Below are positions 59,977 through 64,000 of a DNA stretch of 64,000 nucleotides, piece by piece. A model generated the notes under the pieces. It saw only the letters and a list, made by a program, of their open reading frames with translations. It did not search any database and had not been told where the DNA came from. How positions within the stretch are numbered: position 1 is the stretch's first letter; the number at the start of each line of letters is the position of its first letter. The stretch is from Alphaproteobacteria bacterium (GTDB lineage Bacteria; Pseudomonadota; Alphaproteobacteria; Caulobacterales; Maricaulaceae). A program made the translations under genes and the position numbers. Location: NCBI GenBank assembly GCA_024742735.1, contig JANSXV010000001.1, forward strand, positions 558,001 through 622,000, in the 5' to 3' direction.

Positions 59977-62228
59977 GCGTCCTCCGTTTCGGCCTGATCG
60001 GGGTCTGGAAAGCCGGCGCTGCGCGCGCGCTGCACGCTGATGACCCGATCGCTCGTCTTCAGCGCGGCGACGATATTGGACAGGTGACGCGCATCAAAGA
60101 CCTCCAGGCCGAAACTCATGGAGAAAAAATCTTTGGTCCGGTCCATCGTGCGCACGTAAGTGATGTTCCCGCCGGCTTCACCCACGGCGCCGGCGATTTC
60201 GGCGAGCACCCCAGGCTCGTTGCGCACCGTCGCCTCGATCCGACCGACCGAGACCGCATTGGCCTGGGCTTCCGGCGCCCAGCGAAGGTCGATCCACTGT
60301 TCCAGCGTCTCTTCATCGTCGAGCGCGGCGAGCCGCTCGCAATCGATGACGTGAACCTCAACCCCTGCGCCCGGCCGCATGACGCCCACGATCCGGTCGC
60401 CCGGGATCGGCGAGCAGCACTTGGCGAAATGCAGACTTACACCCGGCGTCAGACCGCGCCCGTGGACGTAAAGGCCGCCCTTGTCGTCCGCGATCAGCTC
60501 GCGATCCTGGGGGCGGCGTCCGCGCACGTCACGATAGCCGGGATAGACCGCCTCCAGCAGCTCCGACGAGCTGACACGCCCCCGGCCTAACGCTTCGTAC
60601 AGTCCCGGGGCATCATCGACCTCCAGACGCTTGAGCGCATCGCCCAGCTTGTCCTCCCGGAACATCTTGCCTTCGCGCAGGAAGGCGTGCTCGGCGATGA
60701 CCTTGCCGATGCGGATGAATTCCTCAATTTCCGAAGACCGGATCAGCTTGCGGATCGCAGCGCGCGCCCGGCCGGTGATCACCAGGTCCTCCCAGCCCGC
60801 CGGCGGCTGACGCACGCCGCCGCGCACGATCTCCACCACGTCGCCGTTATGAAGCGTGGTGCGCAGGGGCCGGTCCCGCCCATTGATCTTGGCGCTGACG
60901 GCCGTGTGGCCCAGCTCCGTGTGCACGGCGTAGGCGAAATCCAGCGGAGTCGCGCCGCCGGGCAGCGCGATCAGCTCGCCCTTGGGCGTGAAGGCGTAGA
61001 CCTCGTTGGCGAACATTTCGAGCTTGGCGTGCTCCAGGAATTCCTCCGGATCGCCGCCCTGCTCCAGAATCTCAACAAACGGGCGCAGGCGTGCGATGGG
61101 ATCGCCGCCCGCTTCACGCGCCGCCTTGGGATCATAGGCGTAGCCCCCCTGCTTGTAGCGCCAGTGCGCCGCGACGCCGGTTTCGGCCACGAGCTCCATG
61201 GCCTCGGTGCGGATCTGAAGCTCGATCCGCGTGTTCTCCGGCCCGATGATCGTGGTGTGCAGGGAGCGATAATTGTTCGGCTTCGGCGTCGAGATGTAGT
61301 CGCGGAAGCGTTCCGGCACGCAGCGCCAAGTCTGGTGCACGACGCCCAGAGCGGCGTAGCAGTCGGCCGGGTCGGCCACCAGCACCCGGAAGGCATAGAT
61401 GTCGGCGATGTCATCAAAGCTGACATGCTTGCGCTGGAGCTTGCGCCAGATCGAATAGGGTTTCTTCTCCCGGCCGAAGACACGGCAATCGATGTGCGCG
61501 TTGCTCAGGGCCGAAGCCAGCGTCGCCGACACGCTGGACACCGCATCGGCCCGCTCGGCGCGCATGTCTTCCAGGCGGCGCACGATCGAGCGGTAGCCCG
61601 CCGGGTTCATGTTCTGGAAGGACAGGTCTTCCAGTTCCACGCACACACGGTTCACACCGATGCGGCGCGCCAGAGGGGCGTAGATCTCCAGCGTCTCCCG
61701 GGCGATGCGTTCCCGCTTCTCCGTCTTGGGAACGTAATGCAGCGTGCGCATGTTGTGCAGGCGGTCGCAGAGCTTCACGAGCAGGACGCGGATGTCCTTG
61801 GTGATGGCCACGACCAGCTTCTGCAGGTTCTCAGCCTGCTTGGTGCGCTTGGAGGTCAGCTGCATCTGACCCAGCTTCGTGACGCCGTCCACCAGCTGGG
61901 CGACGTCCTCACCGAACTGCTCGGTCAGATCTTCAAGCGTGGCCGGCGTGTCCTCGACCGTGTCATGCAGCAGGCCGGTGCAGATGGTCGCCGCATCCAG
62001 ACGCAGCTCGGCCAGCAGCATGGCGACCTGGACCACATGCCCGTAATAGGGTCCGCCCGAATGGCGCGTCTGGCCCTCGTGCATACGCTTGGCGAAGTCG
62101 TAGGCGCGCCGGATCAGATCAGCATCAACGCTGGGATCATAAGCGACCACGCGCGCGACAAGGTCGTCGGCGCTCGGGATCGCGTCGGCGGTCTGGAAGG
62201 GCGCGGACGGGGTCGTGACCGCGCTCAC
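59973..62228 (-). CDS. rsh: RelA/SpoT homologue (bifunctional (p)ppGpp synthetase/hydrolase)
   Basis: A 751-aa stringent-response enzyme. In order: the HD hydrolase domain ([35 protein letters not shown]), the nucleotidyltransferase domain ([50 protein letters not shown]), a TGS domain ([32 protein letters not shown]) and a C-terminal ACT domain. Its RFRD motif is close to the RxKD form typical of bifunctional enzymes. Most alphaproteobacteria have a single long Rsh. It follows rpoZ by 3 bp. Confidence 0.96.
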   Translation of the reverse strand: MSAVTTPSAPFQTADAIPSADDLVARVVAYDPSVDADLIRRAYDFAKRMHEGQTRHSGGPYYGHVVQVAMLLAELRLDAATICTGLLHDTVEDTPATLEDLTEQFGEDVAQLVDGVTKLGQMQLTSKRTKQAENLQKLVVAITKDIRVLLVKLCDRLHNMRTLHYVPKTEKRERIARETLEIYAPLARRIGVNRVCVELEDLSFQNMNPAGYRSIVRRLEDMRAERADAVSSVSATLASALSNAHIDCRVFGREKKPYSIWRKLQRKHVSFDDIADIYAFRVLVADPADCYAALGVVHQTWRCVPERFRDYISTPKPNNYRSLHTTIIGPENTRIELQIRTEAMELVAETGVAAHWRYKQGGYAYDPKAAREAGGDPIARLRPFVEILEQGGDPEEFLEHAKLEMFANEVYAFTPKGELIALPGGATPLDFAYAVHTELGHTAVSAKINGRDRPLRTTLHNGDVVEIVRGGVRQPPAGWEDLVITGRARAAIRKLIRSSEIEEFIRIGKVIAEHAFLREGKMFREDKLGDALKRLEVDDAPGLYEALGRGRVSSSELLEAVYPGYRDVRGRRPQDRELIADDKGGLYVHGRGLTPGVSLHFAKCCSPIPGDRIVGVMRPGAGVEVHVIDCERLAALDDEETLEQWIDLRWAPEAQANAVSVGRIEATVRNEPGVLAEIAGAVGEAGGNITYVRTMDRTKDFFSMSFGLEVFDARHLSNIVAALKTSDRVISVQRARSAGFPDPDQAETEDA

Positions 62229-62231
62229 GGC

Positions 62232-62603
62232 TTAAAGTCGGCCGTCAGCCGGGCCATCGCGGTCGGATTGAAGCGCCTTCAGCATCGCTGCTTCGTCCAT
62301 TTCAGGCTGCGGCAGCGCGGGAACGTCTTCGGCCTTCTGGCCGCCACGGCCATCGCGCTCGTCCTCATCCTCGCCCGGGATCACGCGCTGCAGGCCGGAC
62401 ACAAGGCTCTCGGTCAGAGCAGGCAGGTCCAGCTTCTCCTCGGCGATCTCGCGCAGGGCCACGACCGGGTTCTTGTCGTTATCGCGGTCGATCGTCAGCG
62501 AGGCGCCGGCGGAAATGTTCCGCGCCCGGTGCGCAGACAGCAGAACCAGCTCGAAGCGGTTGTCGACCTTTTCGATGCAGTCTTCAACGGTGACGCGGGC
62601 CAT
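62232..62603 (-). CDS. rpoZ: RpoZ: RNA polymerase omega subunit
   Basis: A 123-aa protein: [55 protein letters not shown] is the full omega domain, which helps assemble beta-prime and forms part of the ppGpp site in some bacteria. An acidic, disordered tail follows. It precedes rsh, the conserved order. Confidence 0.96.
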   Translation of the reverse strand: MARVTVEDCIEKVDNRFELVLLSAHRARNISAGASLTIDRDNDKNPVVALREIAEEKLDLPALTESLVSGLQRVIPGEDEDERDGRGGQKAEDVPALPQPEMDEAAMLKALQSDRDGPADGRL

Positions 62604-62657
62604 GGGCGGTTCGCCTTCTTAGCTGTGGACGGGCAGATCAGAGCTGGTCCTGATACC

Positions 62658-63245
62658 TTAGCGGGCCTGAGGCTTCAAGCCAGCCTGCGCAGCGCGCAGC
62701 ACCCCGCCCGCCGGACGGCAGGCGGCCCGGTCGGTCTGAGGTGCGGCTGCGATCAGCGCCTGTATCGAGGTTCCGCTCGCAGGATGGGTCCAGTATGGCG
62801 CGATCTCACGCAGGGGCAAGAGGACGAAGGCGCGTTCATGGGCGCGTGGATGGGGCAGCGCCGGCCCGCCGGCTTCGCCGGAGCGCACTTCGCCGCGATG
62901 ATCGATCAGATCAAGATCCAGCGTGCGCGGCGCATTGCGTACGCCTCGGACCCGGCCGATGCGGTGTTCGATGTCGTGCAGCAAATTCAACAGGATCACG
63001 CTGTCGAGCGGAGTATCGAGCTCGGCGGCGCCGTTTGTGAAAGGCGGATCAGACGGGTCCGGCCAGGCGGGCGTGCGCCAGGGCCGCGACGTGCGCATGA
63101 CGCTGACGCCTGCAGCCTCCAGCGCAGTCAGCGCTGAATTGAGGTTTTCAAGCGGGCTTGAGCGCCCATATGATTGGTTGGCTCCCAGCGCGATGTAAAT
63201 GCGTCCGTGAGCGTGATTTGAACCCTTTGATACCGCGAAAGGCAT
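62658..63245 (-). CDS. folK: FolK: HPPK, folate biosynthesis
   Basis: A 195-aa 2-amino-4-hydroxy-6-hydroxymethyldihydropteridine pyrophosphokinase. After about 14 extra residues come IYIALGANQSYGRSSPLENL, LLNLLHDIEHRIGRVRGVRNAPRTLDLDLIDH and LPHPRAHERAFVLLPL, all standard. No alternative start lies nearer the domain, so the ATG at 63245 stands. The start codon is only 6 bp from that of the divergent NYN gene. Confidence 0.95.
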   Translation of the reverse strand: MPFAVSKGSNHAHGRIYIALGANQSYGRSSPLENLNSALTALEAAGVSVMRTSRPWRTPAWPDPSDPPFTNGAAELDTPLDSVILLNLLHDIEHRIGRVRGVRNAPRTLDLDLIDHRGEVRSGEAGGPALPHPRAHERAFVLLPLREIAPYWTHPASGTSIQALIAAAPQTDRAACRPAGGVLRAAQAGLKPQAR

Positions 63246-63251
63246 GGTCCG

Positions 63252-63818
63252 ATGACCTTCTATCCCAACGAGCGCCTAGGCCTCTTCATCGACGGGGCGA
63301 ACCTCTACTCCGCCGCCAAGGCCCTGGACTTCGACATCGATTACCGCCGGCTGCTCGAGGAGTTCCGCAAGCGCGGGCGCCTGATCCGGGCGAACTACTA
63401 CACCGCGCTGATCGAGAGCGAGGAATACAGCCCGATCCGCCCCCTCATCGACTGGCTGGACTATAACGGCTTCAAGATCGTCACCAAGGCCGCCAAGGAG
63501 TATTCAGACGATACAGGGCGCCGGCGCATCAAGGGCGACATGGACGTCGAACTCGCCGTCGATGTCATGGAGGCGGCCCACTATCTCGATCACATCGTGC
63601 TGTTCTCCGGTGACGGCGACTTCCGCAAGGTGGTCGAGGCCGTCCAGCGCAAGGGTTGCCGGGTCTCCGTGGTCTCCACGCTTAAGTCCAGCCCGCCCAT
63701 GGCCGCAGACGACCTGCGCCGCCAGGCCGACGCCTTCATCGAGCTGGCTGAGCTGGGCAAGCTGGTTGGCCGTGAACGCCGTCAGCGCGATTACGACGAC
63801 GAGGACGATGACGCGTAG
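63252..63818 (+). CDS. NYN-domain (LabA/DUF88) protein
   Basis: A 188-aa PIN-like nuclease-fold protein. The acidic catalytic residues are in RLGLFIDGANLY, KGDMDVELAVDVMEAA and VLFSGDGDFRKVVEAV, the classic NYN pattern. The C-terminal tail is very acidic (RDYDDEDDDA). These proteins are thought to act on RNA in gene-expression control. Its stop codon lies within the start of the following gene (11-bp overlap). Confidence 0.93.
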   Translation: MTFYPNERLGLFIDGANLYSAAKALDFDIDYRRLLEEFRKRGRLIRANYYTALIESEEYSPIRPLIDWLDYNGFKIVTKAAKEYSDDTGRRRIKGDMDVELAVDVMEAAHYLDHIVLFSGDGDFRKVVEAVQRKGCRVSVVSTLKSSPPMAADDLRRQADAFIELAELGKLVGRERRQRDYDDEDDDA

Positions 63819-64000
63819 GTCCGCTGCGGCGGTGAAGGACGCCGTGCCCGAGCCGCCGCGCAACTGCCCGCTCTGCCCGCGCCTGGTGCAATATCGAGCC
63901 GAGAACGCCCGGCAGAATCCAGACTGGTTCAACGGCGCCGCGCCAAGCTTCGGCGATGCGAACGCACGCCTGCTCGTGGTCGGGCTGGCGCCGGGACGGA
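63808..64000 (+). CDS. Uracil-DNA glycosylase, family 5 (UdgB-like), 3' end missing
   Basis: An open frame from the ATG at 63808 to the window edge, absent from the ORF track because it has no stop. The product has NCPLCPRLVQYRAENARQNPDWFNGAAPSFGDANARLLVVGLAPGR, with Fe-S-type cysteines and the GLAPG active-site loop of family 4/5 UDGs; the VQYRAEN and NPDWFN pieces favour family 5. It removes uracil (and perhaps hypoxanthine) from DNA. It overlaps the NYN gene by 11 bp. Confidence 0.88.
   Translation, partial: MTRRSAAAVKDAVPEPPRNCPLCPRLVQYRAENARQNPDWFNGAAPSFGDANARLLVVGLAPGR

Noticed and set aside
60687-63137. 816-aa open frame on the plus strand
   Set aside because: It lies wholly antisense to rsh, rpoZ and folK, all clearly recognised. 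It is a high-GC shadow frame with no domain.

Overview
This window looks like a chromosomal segment of a GC-rich marine alphaproteobacterium, most likely in or near the Maricaulales/Caulobacterales. The grounds are the rpoZ-rsh-pyrE-pdxJ-acpS-lepB-rnc-era-recO cluster, a TrpR-like protein leading a compact his operon, several TonB-dependent receptors, and bacteriochlorophyll genes bchE-bchJ with PpsR-type operators. The taxonomic placement is inference.

Layout. 1-2240: 3' part of an M14 metallocarboxypeptidase. 2297-9004: a complete minus-strand histidine operon (TrpR-like regulator, hisG, hisD, an unusual hisB with a decayed HisC-like N-terminal domain, hisH, hisA, hisF, hisIE), with a promoter/operator upstream and a palindromic repeat element inserted between hisB and hisH. 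9387-19588: a DJ-1/PfpI protein, acyl-CoA synthetase, MFS transporter and TonB receptor facing a TetR regulator with two alpha/beta hydrolases (probably one catabolic locus), then a rhodanese/persulfide dioxygenase pair. 19585-20658: Mrp/ApbC.

20772-30828: tRNA-Ser(GCT) carries a 9,966-bp integrated element with an AlpA-like regulator, replication-type HTH genes, a full HK97-type head and packaging module (stopper, large terminase, HNH, major capsid protein, prohead protease, adaptor, portal) and a tyrosine integrase. It has no tail, lysis or typical lysogeny genes. This matches a capsid-forming phage satellite (cf-PICI-like) that would make its own heads and borrow a helper's tails. The att sites (14 bp) and paired integrase/AlpA-type repeats are visible at both ends.

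30936-37863: TonB receptor, YfcC-type permease, secreted cyanophycinase and isoaspartyl dipeptidase on one strand. Together they read as a cyanophycin-utilisation operon, preceded by a leader that may encode a 23-residue peptide. 38003-43975: pyruvate carboxylase (TTG start) and an exported DUF305/LVIVD-repeat protein. 44052-46937: an XRE/2TM regulator and bchJ-bchE with two tandem TGT-N12-ACA boxes. 47007-55049: methyltransferases, an ABC1 kinase, MltF, a DUF547 protein, a hydrolase, a crotonase and ArfB. 55052-62603: the conserved housekeeping cluster. 62658-64000: folK, a NYN-domain protein and the start of a family-5 uracil-DNA glycosylase.

Calls come from reading translations and motifs by eye; no database search or structure prediction was run.
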